This document shows, one piece after another, positions 35,259 to 43,235 of a DNA stretch of 64,000 nt. Position numbers and translations under genes: made by a program. The stretch is from Methanosaeta sp. PtaU1.Bin112. Its GTDB lineage: Archaea; Halobacteriota; Methanosarcinia; Methanotrichales; Methanotrichaceae. Location: contig MVRL01000104.1 of NCBI GenBank assembly GCA_002067705.1, positions 1 to 64,000 on the forward strand, given 5' to 3'. Below the pieces are notes generated by a model, which had not been told where the DNA came from, ran no database searches, and saw only the letters and a list, made by a program, of their open reading frames with translations. Within the stretch, counting starts at the first letter, position 1, and the number at the start of each line of letters is the position of its first letter.

Positions 35259-36239
35259 ATGAAGCTCCTGGACGTCATCAGCATTCTGCTTGTTTTTGCC
35301 AGTACGGGCTTGGCGGAAGATCTCATCTTTTTCGCTGATGATCACTATAAATCGTTGGGCAGACCGGAGATTGTCGCCTGTGTAGCCACTCCGGTTCTGC
35401 TGCCTGAGGACAGCATACTGCGCGTAAGCCTGGCCAATGCGGGTGAGCTGAGAGAGCTTATCCCCATCAATGAGAGCGGCTCGAATGACGACATATTTCA
35501 GGAGATGATGGCAGAGACAAAGAGCTGTGATGCTCTGAACATCAATGCCGTACTTGGGGGAACGCCGGCCATAAAGGTGGCATCTGCTCAGCAGAATATC
35601 GATGTCCTTCCTGCCGGGTCTGCAACGATGCTGCAGTTTCATATAATCACGCAGAAGAATGCAAGCGGTTGGTATTCTCTGCCCCTTAGCGTGGAATATG
35701 AGAGACAGGTGGATGTAAGTGTGAAAAGCGGGGAGGTATTTCCCCTCTACGAAGCAGAACGTCAGAACATTACCTGCGATGTATTTGTATCTGGATTCAA
35801 TCAGACTTTGCATATTTCTGGGATTAAGTCCCAGCTTTATCCAGGAGGGCAGGGAAGCATAAGAATGATAATAGGCAATGATGGTGCGACGACGCTGTAC
35901 AATTGCTCAGCCGGACTCCTGGCGGCCCCTCCCCTTTATGTAGAAAGCCCGACGGTACTGCTCGGAGACCTTGATCCCGGATCGCTTCATGTAATGGAAT
36001 TTGAGGTGAGGGCAGATGGAAATGCCAGCTTGCATGACTACCAGTTGGCCTGTGAGATTCTCTGTCAAGAGAAAAGCATAATTGTTCCGCTGCAAGTATC
36101 TCTCTCTGAGGTTGGATTCCTGGGCACCTTTTCCCGACCAGAATATGTATTGGGCGGCCTGGCTGTAGCCGGTCTGGCCGCTTTTCTCATATGGTGGCGA
36201 GGAGATCGAAAATTGGGTCGCAAGAGAAGAAGGTGGTAG
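35259..36239 (+). CDS. Secreted C-terminally anchored protein ahead of the ABC-2 operon
   Basis: 326 residues: a signal peptide (about 1-19), a large extracellular part of at least two beta-sandwich (COG1361/NEW3-like) segments with Asn-glycosylation sites, one membrane helix near 291-309, and an Arg/Lys-rich tail. It lies 47 bases before the ABC-2 ATPase gene and may be an extracellular accessory of that exporter. The start is uncertain: GGAGG (35235-35239) is better spaced to an ATG at 35249 in another frame that closes after 28 codons. No specific function is recognised. Confidence 0.6.
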   Translation: MKLLDVISILLVFASTGLAEDLIFFADDHYKSLGRPEIVACVATPVLLPEDSILRVSLANAGELRELIPINESGSNDDIFQEMMAETKSCDALNINAVLGGTPAIKVASAQQNIDVLPAGSATMLQFHIITQKNASGWYSLPLSVEYERQVDVSVKSGEVFPLYEAERQNITCDVFVSGFNQTLHISGIKSQLYPGGQGSIRMIIGNDGATTLYNCSAGLLAAPPLYVESPTVLLGDLDPGSLHVMEFEVRADGNASLHDYQLACEILCQEKSIIVPLQVSLSEVGFLGTFSRPEYVLGGLAVAGLAAFLIWWRGDRKLGRKRRRW

Positions 36240-36285
36240 AGACCGTGGCCGCAATCAATAGCTGCAATTAGAGCATGAGAGAGAC

Positions 36286-37218
36286 ATGACAGAAAAACCG
36301 ATCAAAGCTGCTGGAATATGCAAGACGTATAAGGGCTTTCTAGGGAGCAGCGCCACTGTACTTCACGACATATCCCTGGAGATAGAAGAGGGAGAGATCT
36401 TCGGCCTGCTCGGCCCCAACGGCTCGGGCAAGACCACTCTCATTTCCATATTCTCAACACTGATTTTTCCGGAGCGGGGCAGCTTATCTATCTTAGGGAT
36501 GGATGCGCGTCGTCATAACAAAGAAATACGCAAATTCATAAACATCAGCACTGCCAAGCCCAATTTTCCCTGGAGCCTGACGGTGCGAGAGAACCTGCGC
36601 TACTACGGAATGCTCTATGGCCTTCATGGCTCCGCCCTCTCCCGGACGGTGGAGGATCAAATGGATGCCTTTGAGCTAGGTGAGTTCAGAGACATGAAGT
36701 TTGAGAACCTCTCCACCGGCCTCAAGCAGCGTCTCTCTCTGGCCAAGGCCATGCTCAATCAACCTCGCCTGCTCTTTCTGGACGAGCCCACAACGGGTCT
36801 TGATCCTGATATATCCATTAAGACCCGAATGCTGATAAAGAGGATTCATCAGGAGCAGAACATATCTGTGGTCCTGTCTACTCACTACATGCCTGAGGCG
36901 GAAATGCTCTGCGATAGGATTGCATTTCTGCGCAAGGGCAGGATTGTGGCGATGGATACGCCTCGCAATTTAAAAAGGCATCTCGGACTAGGAGAGAGAA
37001 TCGTGGTCACTTATGAAGGGTCGGTGGACATCGCCGCCCTGCAAGGCCTGCCCGGAGTCCTCGCCATCAAATCAGAAAGAGACCGCCTGGAGATTGTGAT
37101 CGATAGAGTAGAGGATAGTCTTGACAGGATAGTCAAACTCTTTTGTGCAGCCAGAATCCTTAATATAACAGTAAGAGAGCCTGATTTGGAGGATGTATTC
37201 CTTGAACTGGCAAGGTGA
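36286..37218 (+). CDS. ABC-2 type transporter ATP-binding protein
   Basis: 310 residues. Walker A is Gly-Pro-Asn-Gly-Ser-Gly-Lys-Thr-Thr (about residues 45-53), the signature is Leu-Ser-Thr-Gly-Leu-Lys-Gln-Arg, and Walker B is Leu-Phe-Leu-Asp-Glu-Pro-Thr-Thr-Gly-Leu-Asp. The C-terminal extension of about 80 residues is typical of DrrA/NodI-type exporters. It overlaps its permease gene by 26 bases. The substrate is unknown; candidates are lipids, glycans or drugs. Confidence 0.9.
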   Translation: MTEKPIKAAGICKTYKGFLGSSATVLHDISLEIEEGEIFGLLGPNGSGKTTLISIFSTLIFPERGSLSILGMDARRHNKEIRKFINISTAKPNFPWSLTVRENLRYYGMLYGLHGSALSRTVEDQMDAFELGEFRDMKFENLSTGLKQRLSLAKAMLNQPRLLFLDEPTTGLDPDISIKTRMLIKRIHQEQNISVVLSTHYMPEAEMLCDRIAFLRKGRIVAMDTPRNLKRHLGLGERIVVTYEGSVDIAALQGLPGVLAIKSERDRLEIVIDRVEDSLDRIVKLFCAARILNITVREPDLEDVFLELAR

Positions 37219-37987
37219 ATTGAATAAGTACCTGGCTAGTGCCTACAAGAACTGGCTGATCTCAAGGAGGAACGTCTTCACCTTGTTCGAGCTATTCTTC
37301 TGGCCAATGATCAGCTTGCTGTCCATCGGCCTGCTCACTCGTTTTCTCAAGGTAGACAGCTCGATGGTCTCCTTTCTCCTGGTAGGGGCGATTGCACTTA
37401 CCATTTTGCAGGTAGCTCAGATCGATGTAGCCTATGTTCTTTTATTCGATATGTGGTCCAAGAGCATCAAGAATACCTTTATCGCACCGATCAATAGCTA
37501 CCATCTGGTTTTTGGAGCGATGCTCTTCGGCATCCTGCGGGGCAGCGTTGTCTTTTTCATTCTGGCCATGGTCAGTCGCTATCTCTTCGGCTTTAATTTC
37601 CAGGATGGAGGCCTTCTGCCTTTGCTGATATTTCTGGCAGGAGTTTTTTCGACCGCTGCGGTCATCGGCATTACGGTGTGCATCTCCATTCTCACCTTTG
37701 GCCAGAAGGCGGATGTTGCCGCCTGGAGCCTGAGCGGCATGATCCTGCTCATCAGTGGAATTTACTACCCAGTGGAGGTGCTGCCACAACTGCTGCAGAC
37801 GCTGGCCAGAGCCATACCATTGACCTACTTTTTAGAATACTACAGGTCAGTATTTATTCCAGGGCCCCATAATCTGGCAATTGGCGTATTTCTGGCGGTG
37901 TTCTACCTTGTCCTGGGGCTTATCCTCTTAGACGGCGCAATTGAAAGGGCAAGAAGAACAGGAATATTGTTGCGGCTCTCGGAGTAG
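37193..37987 (+). CDS. ABC-2 type transporter permease
   Basis: 264 residues with six hydrophobic segments, as expected for ABC-2 exporters. An amphipathic N-terminal helix is followed by Arg-Arg-Asn-Val-Phe-Thr-Leu-Phe-Glu-Leu-Phe-Phe-Trp-Pro, and near the end come Gly-Ile-Tyr-Tyr-Pro-Val-Glu-Val-Leu-Pro and Ala-Ile-Pro-Leu-Thr-Tyr-Phe, family landmarks of the fifth helix. It pairs with the overlapping ATPase and possibly the surface protein upstream. Confidence 0.88.
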   Translation: MYSLNWQGELNKYLASAYKNWLISRRNVFTLFELFFWPMISLLSIGLLTRFLKVDSSMVSFLLVGAIALTILQVAQIDVAYVLLFDMWSKSIKNTFIAPINSYHLVFGAMLFGILRGSVVFFILAMVSRYLFGFNFQDGGLLPLLIFLAGVFSTAAVIGITVCISILTFGQKADVAAWSLSGMILLISGIYYPVEVLPQLLQTLARAIPLTYFLEYYRSVFIPGPHNLAIGVFLAVFYLVLGLILLDGAIERARRTGILLRLSE

Positions 37988-38033
37988 CCTGCTAGAGAGG
38001 GGATAATATGTTCCGGTTTGTGAGGTGTTGGGG

Positions 38034-39254
38034 TTGATAGAAGGCATTTTAGGTCGCGTCCCGATAGGAGACAGCCACCCCGTGCGACTGATGGGCGTGA
38101 TCAATCTCAGCCGCGAGTCGTTCTACAAGGGATCAGTGGCCAGCCGCCATGAGGCTCTTGCCCTGGCAGCTGCTATGCAAGAGGAAGGTGCGGATATTAT
38201 CGATCTGGGTGCAGTCTCCACTGCCCCTGGCTCTCCTCCCATCAGCGAAGCAGTGGAACGAGAGAGGCTATTTCCGGCGCTCAAGGATATCTTGGAGAGT
38301 TTGGATATCACCATCTCCATAGATACACAGAGATCCGGGATAGCTGCAGATGCTCTCTCTCTTGGTGCAGACTGCATAAATGATGTCTCAGGTCTGTCTG
38401 ACCCAAACATGGCTGCCAGCGTGGCTGATCACGATGGCTCTCTTATCATCATGGCCTCCCGAAAGAGAGCAGGAGATCTGCTCAATTCAAACGAGATAAT
38501 TGCTCTTCTGGGGGAGAGAGTAAGAGCTGCAGTCTCAAGCGGCGTCGGACTGGATAAGATCTCAGTTGATCCGGGCATCGGAAAATGGATACCGGAAAAG
38601 ACGCCCGCCCACGATCTGGCAATCCTGGCTGGTATGCAGCGGCTGCGTGCTTTGGGCAGGCCGGTGGTCGCAGCTCTGTCCCGCAAATCATTCATCGGAG
38701 ATCGTCTGCATAAACCTGATCCCTACCAGAGGCTGGCGGGAACGCTGGCGGCCACAGCTATCGCCGTTTACCTGGGTGCTCATGTTGTCAGGACGCATGA
38801 TATCGCCGACAGTCGAGATACTATCGTCATGGCCCAGGCGATCAGAGGCGGTCCAGCTCGATCCGCGGATGAGGAGATGGAAGTGGAGGTTCTGGGCTAT
38901 CTTGGTCAGGGCGAGGATATGGCGGAAAACCTTCGCAGAACTGATGTAGATGAGCGAGGATATGCCGCCCTCTGCAAAAAAAGCTCTTTTCGCGTCCTGT
39001 CTGTGCGCGGCCTGAGCAGCATGGAAGCTATAATAATAAAGCAGGAGATGCTGGCTCGGGGCGGAGATGCCGCTATCCCAAAGCTAGCCCTTCGCTGCGA
39101 TCCTCGACCGGAAGAGGTTTTAATATTTGGCACCACCCATCAGATATCAGGACTGATAAAGAACTTGAGCGGCCAGCCTTTCCGGCTCTCTTCCCTGGCA
39201 AAGAGGATAGCAGAGGCTGTGGCAATGATCGATAGCCCAGAGCGTTACAGGTGA
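38034..39254 (+). CDS. Dihydropteroate synthase-like protein (methanopterin pathway)
   Basis: About 406 residues. The TIM-barrel core keeps DHPS landmarks: Met-Gly-Val-Ile-Asn-Leu-Ser-Arg-Glu-Ser-Phe, Ser-Ile-Asp-Thr-Gln-Arg, Ile-Asn-Asp-Val-Ser-Gly, Asp-Pro-Gly-Ile-Gly-Lys, Leu-Ser-Arg-Lys-Ser-Phe-Ile-Gly and Arg-Thr-His-Asp. In methanogens such enzymes probably join the pterin to the aminobenzoate-derived moiety of tetrahydromethanopterin. About 130 extra C-terminal residues follow the barrel. The start is uncertain: TTG 38034 has GAGGTG 6 bases upstream, while GTG 38025 overlaps that site. Coupled by GTGA to the next gene. Confidence 0.82.
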   Translation: MIEGILGRVPIGDSHPVRLMGVINLSRESFYKGSVASRHEALALAAAMQEEGADIIDLGAVSTAPGSPPISEAVERERLFPALKDILESLDITISIDTQRSGIAADALSLGADCINDVSGLSDPNMAASVADHDGSLIIMASRKRAGDLLNSNEIIALLGERVRAAVSSGVGLDKISVDPGIGKWIPEKTPAHDLAILAGMQRLRALGRPVVAALSRKSFIGDRLHKPDPYQRLAGTLAATAIAVYLGAHVVRTHDIADSRDTIVMAQAIRGGPARSADEEMEVEVLGYLGQGEDMAENLRRTDVDERGYAALCKKSSFRVLSVRGLSSMEAIIIKQEMLARGGDAAIPKLALRCDPRPEEVLIFGTTHQISGLIKNLSGQPFRLSSLAKRIAEAVAMIDSPERYR

Positions 39255-40414
39255 GTGTTTTGCAGGTTTTAGGCATAAAGACGGATCTCATTAGACCGGG
39301 CGATGACCTGGTGGCGTCTCTTGAGAAGGCCATGTCTGCGTCGGGCCTGGCTTTGCAGGATGGCGACATTCTGGTCGTATCGGAGAGCACTGTAGCCACC
39401 GCAGAGGGCAGGGTCGTGGCTCTGCAGGATGTCAAGGCCGGTCCTCTTGCCTTCTCAATGGCTGCCAGGTACGGCAAGGATCCGCGGGAGATGGAGCTGA
39501 TCCTGCAGGAGTCGGATGAGATTATGGGCGGGATCCCTGGGGTGGTGCTGACCTTGAGAGAAGGATTTCTCTATCCCAATGCCGGCATCGATAGCTCTAA
39601 CGCTCCGCCCGGCCATGTAGTTCTATTTCCGCAAGACGCACAGAAGTCGGCGCTCGATATAAAGGGGCGCATAGGCAAAGGCCGGAAGATCGCAGTCATT
39701 ATTGGGGATAGCAGGACCCATCCTCTGCGCCTGGGCTGCGTAGGCGTAGCACTGGCCTGTGCGGGCCTGGAGCCAGTGGTGGACGCCCGCGGCCAGAAGG
39801 ACCTCTTTGGTCGGGAGCTCAAGATCACTCGCAAGGCAGTGGCAGACAACCTGGTCTCTGCTGCCCAGGTAATCATGGGAGAAGGCGACGAAGGAATTCC
39901 GGCGGTGATTATCAGGGGCTCTCCGGTGCCAGTCAACGAGAGCAATAGCGCCATACCCACCATTGCCCCTCAGGAGTGCATGTACATCGGAGCCCTGCGC
40001 TCTGCTCCCCGTCCTTACACCGGCGGATACGATGACCTCATCGAGGCGGCCAGGCAGGCGGCAAAGGAAGCCCATGCTCCTTACTCCGGTTTTTCCGTCG
40101 GCGCGGCGCTTCTCACCCGAAACGGTCGGATTTACTCGGCGGCCAACATTGAAAATGCCGCATCTGGAGCCAGTATCTGCGCAGAGAGAGCAGCTCTTGC
40201 CAGAGCCATAGCATCCGGCGAGAGGGAATTCGAGGCGATAGCAATAGCCGGGAATTCCGTCGAGCCGGTATCGCCCTGTGGCATATGCCGGCAGAGCCTG
40301 ATAGAGTTCGGGGATGAGATCATAGTGATCATGGCAAATGAGAAAGGCGATGCCGTGACGGCCACGGTTGCCGAGCTTCTTCCCAAAGCCTTCACCGATA
40401 AGTGCCTGAGATAG
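39251..40414 (+). CDS. CofE-like F420 ligase domain fused to cytidine deaminase
   Basis: 387 residues. Residues 1 to about 250 match the F420-0:gamma-glutamyl ligase family (CofE): Gly-Asp-Ile-Leu-Val-Val-Ser-Glu near 40, Ile-Ile-Gly-Asp-Ser-Arg-Thr-His-Pro-Leu-Arg and Gly-Glu-Gly-Asp-Glu-Gly. Residues from about 258 form a complete cytidine deaminase: Asn-Ile-Glu-Asn-Ala, Cys310-Ala-Glu-Arg with the catalytic Glu312, and Pro-Cys343-Gly-Ile-Cys346, the three zinc ligands. Both domains look intact. The GTG start overlaps the DHPS-like stop, so it is cotranscribed with a pterin gene. Activity of either domain is inferred from motifs. Confidence 0.85.
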   Translation: MSVLQVLGIKTDLIRPGDDLVASLEKAMSASGLALQDGDILVVSESTVATAEGRVVALQDVKAGPLAFSMAARYGKDPREMELILQESDEIMGGIPGVVLTLREGFLYPNAGIDSSNAPPGHVVLFPQDAQKSALDIKGRIGKGRKIAVIIGDSRTHPLRLGCVGVALACAGLEPVVDARGQKDLFGRELKITRKAVADNLVSAAQVIMGEGDEGIPAVIIRGSPVPVNESNSAIPTIAPQECMYIGALRSAPRPYTGGYDDLIEAARQAAKEAHAPYSGFSVGAALLTRNGRIYSAANIENAASGASICAERAALARAIASGEREFEAIAIAGNSVEPVSPCGICRQSLIEFGDEIIVIMANEKGDAVTATVAELLPKAFTDKCLR

Positions 40415-40466
40415 AATTGATTCAAAAAAAGATTGGAAAAAGAATGTCCGAGATTCAGGGCATTCT

Positions 40467-41837
40467 TCAGTGGGCCTCGGGCAACACATCCTTGCCGGGA
40501 GCCTTGCGCTCTACGGTCTCTACCTTGCAGGTAGCCGGGCCGCAGACCAGAACATCTTGCTCCTGGAATTTGGTGTACGGGTTCTCAGGTATGGTTGTAT
40601 CCAGGCCCATGGACGCTGCCATCAGCTCCACGACATCAAGTACCTTTATGCCGGATTTGGCGTCGTTTCTGCCGTCCATGATGTTCCTTCTGCAGAAGGG
40701 ACAGGTGGATGCAATAATGTCCGCCGCAACCTCTTCTCCGTCCTTAACTCTGGCCTTGGCGCAATCCAGAGCTAGATCGGGAATGCCGGCCTTGACACCG
40801 CCGCCTGCGCCGCAGCATCTCTGCAGGGCTCTGTTGCGAACCATGTCCGTGAACTTTACGCCGGGAATGGATGTGAGGCAGTCTCTTGAGGCTTCAAATG
40901 ACCAGTCCTTTCCCTTCAGATGCATGAGGTGCCTGCCATTATGACAGGGGTCATGGTATGTGACGTTGTAGTTCAGCGGAATCTTATATTCCACATCGCC
41001 TTTTCTTATTCTTTCTCGGAGGTAGACAGACAGAGGCATGGTCTCGTAAGGAATGTAGCCTTCATACCACATCGGCCAATCGACGGCTGCATTTCGCAGG
41101 CATCCCGCGCAGGCAAAGAGCACATTCTTCGCTCCTGCGTCTTTTAGGGCGTCCACATTATGTACCGCGTGCTCAGCCATGACCTCCCTCTGGCCGGTTC
41201 TCACCATAGCGGAAGCGCAGCACCATTCATCCTTGCCCAACATCGCGAAGGGAACTCCAAGGTTGTCCAGAATTCTGACGGTGGCCACACCCAATGCTTG
41301 CTGTCTGTAGGCAGCCGTGCAGCCTGCGAAGTATACAATCTCTCCGGATTCCTGTACCTTGATGTCCTTTGGAACCCAGCATAGCCTGTCCTCTTGCTTT
41401 GCCATGTAGGGATTTCTATCGGCTTTGACGAGCTTGGGGAACATATTCTGTTTTCCCACGGGTCCGTCGCCACGCTTTACCAGGTTGGGCCGCATAGCCT
41501 CCCAGAGCTCTACGGTCTTGATTCCTGCCTCGCAGACGGTGCCGCATACTCCGCAGGTGGTGCAGCTGTATGTGTCCTCTGTGAAGACCTTCATCTCATC
41601 AACCGTGAGCGGCTTGGGGCCGAAGATCTTGGCACGCAGGCTATGGCTCTTGGCCATAAGCTCTCTCCACCGTGCGTTCTTGTACATGGGCGTAATGCCT
41701 GGCCGATCCGGTCTCACTGCGAAGGTCGGACACCACTTCATGCACTCCTGACACCGATTGCATGCGTCTACTTCCAGGAGCTGGGTGGACATCATATAGC
41801 CCGTCATCAGGGGCTTGGAGCTCTTTTGATCAGCCAT
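40467..41837 (-). CDS. hdrD: Heterodisulfide reductase subunit D
   Basis: Catalytic subunit of the membrane CoM-S-S-CoB heterodisulfide reductase, the terminal step of methanogenesis in cytochrome-bearing methanogens. 456 residues: two 4Fe-4S ferredoxin motifs (Cys-x-x-Cys-x-x-Cys-x-x-x-Cys-Pro near residue 26, and Cys-Thr-Thr-Cys-Gly-Val-Cys-Gly-x-Val-Cys near 92), then two CCG domains with Cys-Cys-Ala-Ser and Cys-Cys-Gly-Ala-Gly-Gly-Gly. The CCG cysteines bind the noncubane clusters that split the disulfide. It begins 1 base after hdrE ends. Confidence 0.96.
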   Translation of the reverse strand: MADQKSSKPLMTGYMMSTQLLEVDACNRCQECMKWCPTFAVRPDRPGITPMYKNARWRELMAKSHSLRAKIFGPKPLTVDEMKVFTEDTYSCTTCGVCGTVCEAGIKTVELWEAMRPNLVKRGDGPVGKQNMFPKLVKADRNPYMAKQEDRLCWVPKDIKVQESGEIVYFAGCTAAYRQQALGVATVRILDNLGVPFAMLGKDEWCCASAMVRTGQREVMAEHAVHNVDALKDAGAKNVLFACAGCLRNAAVDWPMWYEGYIPYETMPLSVYLRERIRKGDVEYKIPLNYNVTYHDPCHNGRHLMHLKGKDWSFEASRDCLTSIPGVKFTDMVRNRALQRCCGAGGGVKAGIPDLALDCAKARVKDGEEVAADIIASTCPFCRRNIMDGRNDAKSGIKVLDVVELMAASMGLDTTIPENPYTKFQEQDVLVCGPATCKVETVERKAPGKDVLPEAH

Positions 41838-41838
41838 T

Positions 41839-42591
41839 TTATTCTCCTCCTCTATTGGCTATCAGGGTCATGGGTGTGGCTATTACGTGGATGTACTTGC
41901 TCCACGGCAGGATCAATGCGAAGAGACCAATTGCCAGGATAGTATGAATCAATGCGAAGTGTGGTGCATAGATGGGATACTCAAAGGCATTTCCCACAAG
42001 GAAGGAATTGCCACGCATCCATTCTGCATAAAATCCGGTGATGGTGATAAGGAACACGGCACCGATCAGGAGTGCGTCATAGGCACTGGTGTTATCCCTG
42101 ACGAACTTGAGCAGCAGTCTCCTGGATATGGCGATGGTGGCACCGATGAGCAGCAGGTAGCCGAAGATATCGAAGGGCAGAGCCAGCATCTCTTTGACCA
42201 TCTCCGCTTCGTGAGCGAGGCCGACCAGATTGAAATGCTCAACTATATCCAGCATCAGACCCAGTCCAGAAAGAGCAGCCAGCATCAGGAATCCATAGAA
42301 CATGGACATGTGCATAACCCATCTAACCGGGCTTCTCGCCAGCGTCCTCCTCAGGAGAAGAACATCGAGCACTACTGTCCTCAAAAATACCCATAATCCA
42401 TCCTTGAATGCCTCATGAATCCAGGTGGCAAGGAAGAGCCAGAAGCTATTGCGCAACTGGTCGTGGTAGCCGGTGGATCCGAGGCCCCATTTCTTAAAGT
42501 TGAAATATATACCATATGCCCAAACAGCAAGAACAATCACTGTTAGGAAAATCACAAGATTAAAAGTGAGGCCCAACGTGTAGAACGCCAT
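41839..42591 (-). CDS. hdrE: Heterodisulfide reductase subunit E, cytochrome b
   Basis: Membrane cytochrome b subunit that passes electrons from methanophenazine to HdrD. 250 residues with about six helices and the nitrate-reductase gamma-like pattern; His residues in the second and later helices are candidate heme ligands. GAGGAGG lies about 8 bases before ATG 42591, a strong ribosome site fit for a highly expressed gene. A promoter candidate ATATTTAAGT lies at 42671-42680 on this strand. Order hdrE-hdrD matches Methanosarcinales. Confidence 0.95.
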   Translation of the reverse strand: MAFYTLGLTFNLVIFLTVIVLAVWAYGIYFNFKKWGLGSTGYHDQLRNSFWLFLATWIHEAFKDGLWVFLRTVVLDVLLLRRTLARSPVRWVMHMSMFYGFLMLAALSGLGLMLDIVEHFNLVGLAHEAEMVKEMLALPFDIFGYLLLIGATIAISRRLLLKFVRDNTSAYDALLIGAVFLITITGFYAEWMRGNSFLVGNAFEYPIYAPHFALIHTILAIGLFALILPWSKYIHVIATPMTLIANRGGE

Positions 42592-43235
42592 CTCATTTCC
42601 TCCTCGTTATATTTATCACTATATCGGGGCGATACGACCATCATTTGTGTTCACTTACCTGACAACTAATACTTAAATATTCCCTCACCGCCGCCTGAAA
42701 TTGCCCGCGGCAAATGATAGCTCACAGCTCAAATGATGCATAAGAATGATCTGCAAAAGGCCTTGCGCATCATCAGCCGAATGCATTCTGTATTGCGCCC
42801 TTTGTCCTGGCAAATGGTGCGAGCAGGAAATTGGCAAAAAAGGTGCTTGGAATATAGAGGCCTCTATGAATTTTCTCTCTGCTGAGCCTTGAGCCGGGGG
42901 GCCGCGAAGGCCCGCACCCGGCCCAATCTTGACTTCAAAGGATATGCGGTCTTTTCTTTCTGGGCCACTGGGGTCCCGGCTCAGGGCCGGAAGGCAGGGG
43001 CCAATTTGCCGGTCTTATGTCTGTGCCGATGCCTGGCGCATCTTTAAACATGTATTCAATTTCTAGATTCAGCAAGTCTTCCTCCCAATTAGTGGGAAAT
43101 ATTCTGAGATTATTGCTTCTGCGATTCAGTCTAATTTTTTCGATATTAGACGAATTCATTTAAGGCAATCATCGAATATAAGGATTTCGGTCTTCGCATG
43201 GAAAAGACTTAAAGATCAGCTTTGCCTTTCTGCAT
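42592..43235. other. 644-bp intergenic region between hdrE and thrC
   Basis: Holds the hdrED promoter on the reverse strand (TATA-like ATATTTAAGT, 42671-42680) and, presumably near 43195-43215, the thrC promoter. Between them is a GC-rich island (about 42880-43045) with several perfect stems, listed separately. A 74-codon reverse frame at 42935-43159 has no ribosome site or domain and reads through the island, so I do not call it a gene. Confidence 0.5.
42886..43042. ncRNA. Candidate structured RNA upstream of thrC/hdrED
   Basis: Inside otherwise AT-rich DNA, this GC-rich island forms nested perfect stems. TGAGCCGGG (42890-42898) pairs with CCCGGCTCA (42975-42983). Inside are GGGCC/GGCCC (42899-42903/42909-42913, 5-base loop) and GGCCC/GGGCC (42920-42924/42962-42966), giving a three-way junction. 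Then come GCC-GGAA-GGC (42986-42995) and GATGC/GCATC (43028-43032/43038-43042). It looks like a structured noncoding RNA, strand unknown. The GGAA hairpin faintly recalls SRP RNA helix 8, but the flanks do not fit a 300-nt SRP RNA. Confidence 0.35.

Noticed and set aside
35249-35335. 28-codon ORF with a well-spaced GGAGG just before the gene at 35259
   Set aside because: The overlapping longer frame has a clean signal peptide and beta-rich surface domains; the short frame has no features. It may indicate a frameshift at the gene start, but this cannot be shown.
42975-43000. SRP (7S) RNA helix 8, suggested by AGG-x-CCGGAAGG-x-AG
   Set aside because: The 3' side of the asymmetric loop differs from consensus and about 300 nt of flanking GC-rich, end-paired sequence needed for archaeal SRP RNA is missing.
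42935-43159. 74-codon reverse open frame
   Set aside because: No ribosome site, no domain, and it reads through the GC-rich stem-forming island.
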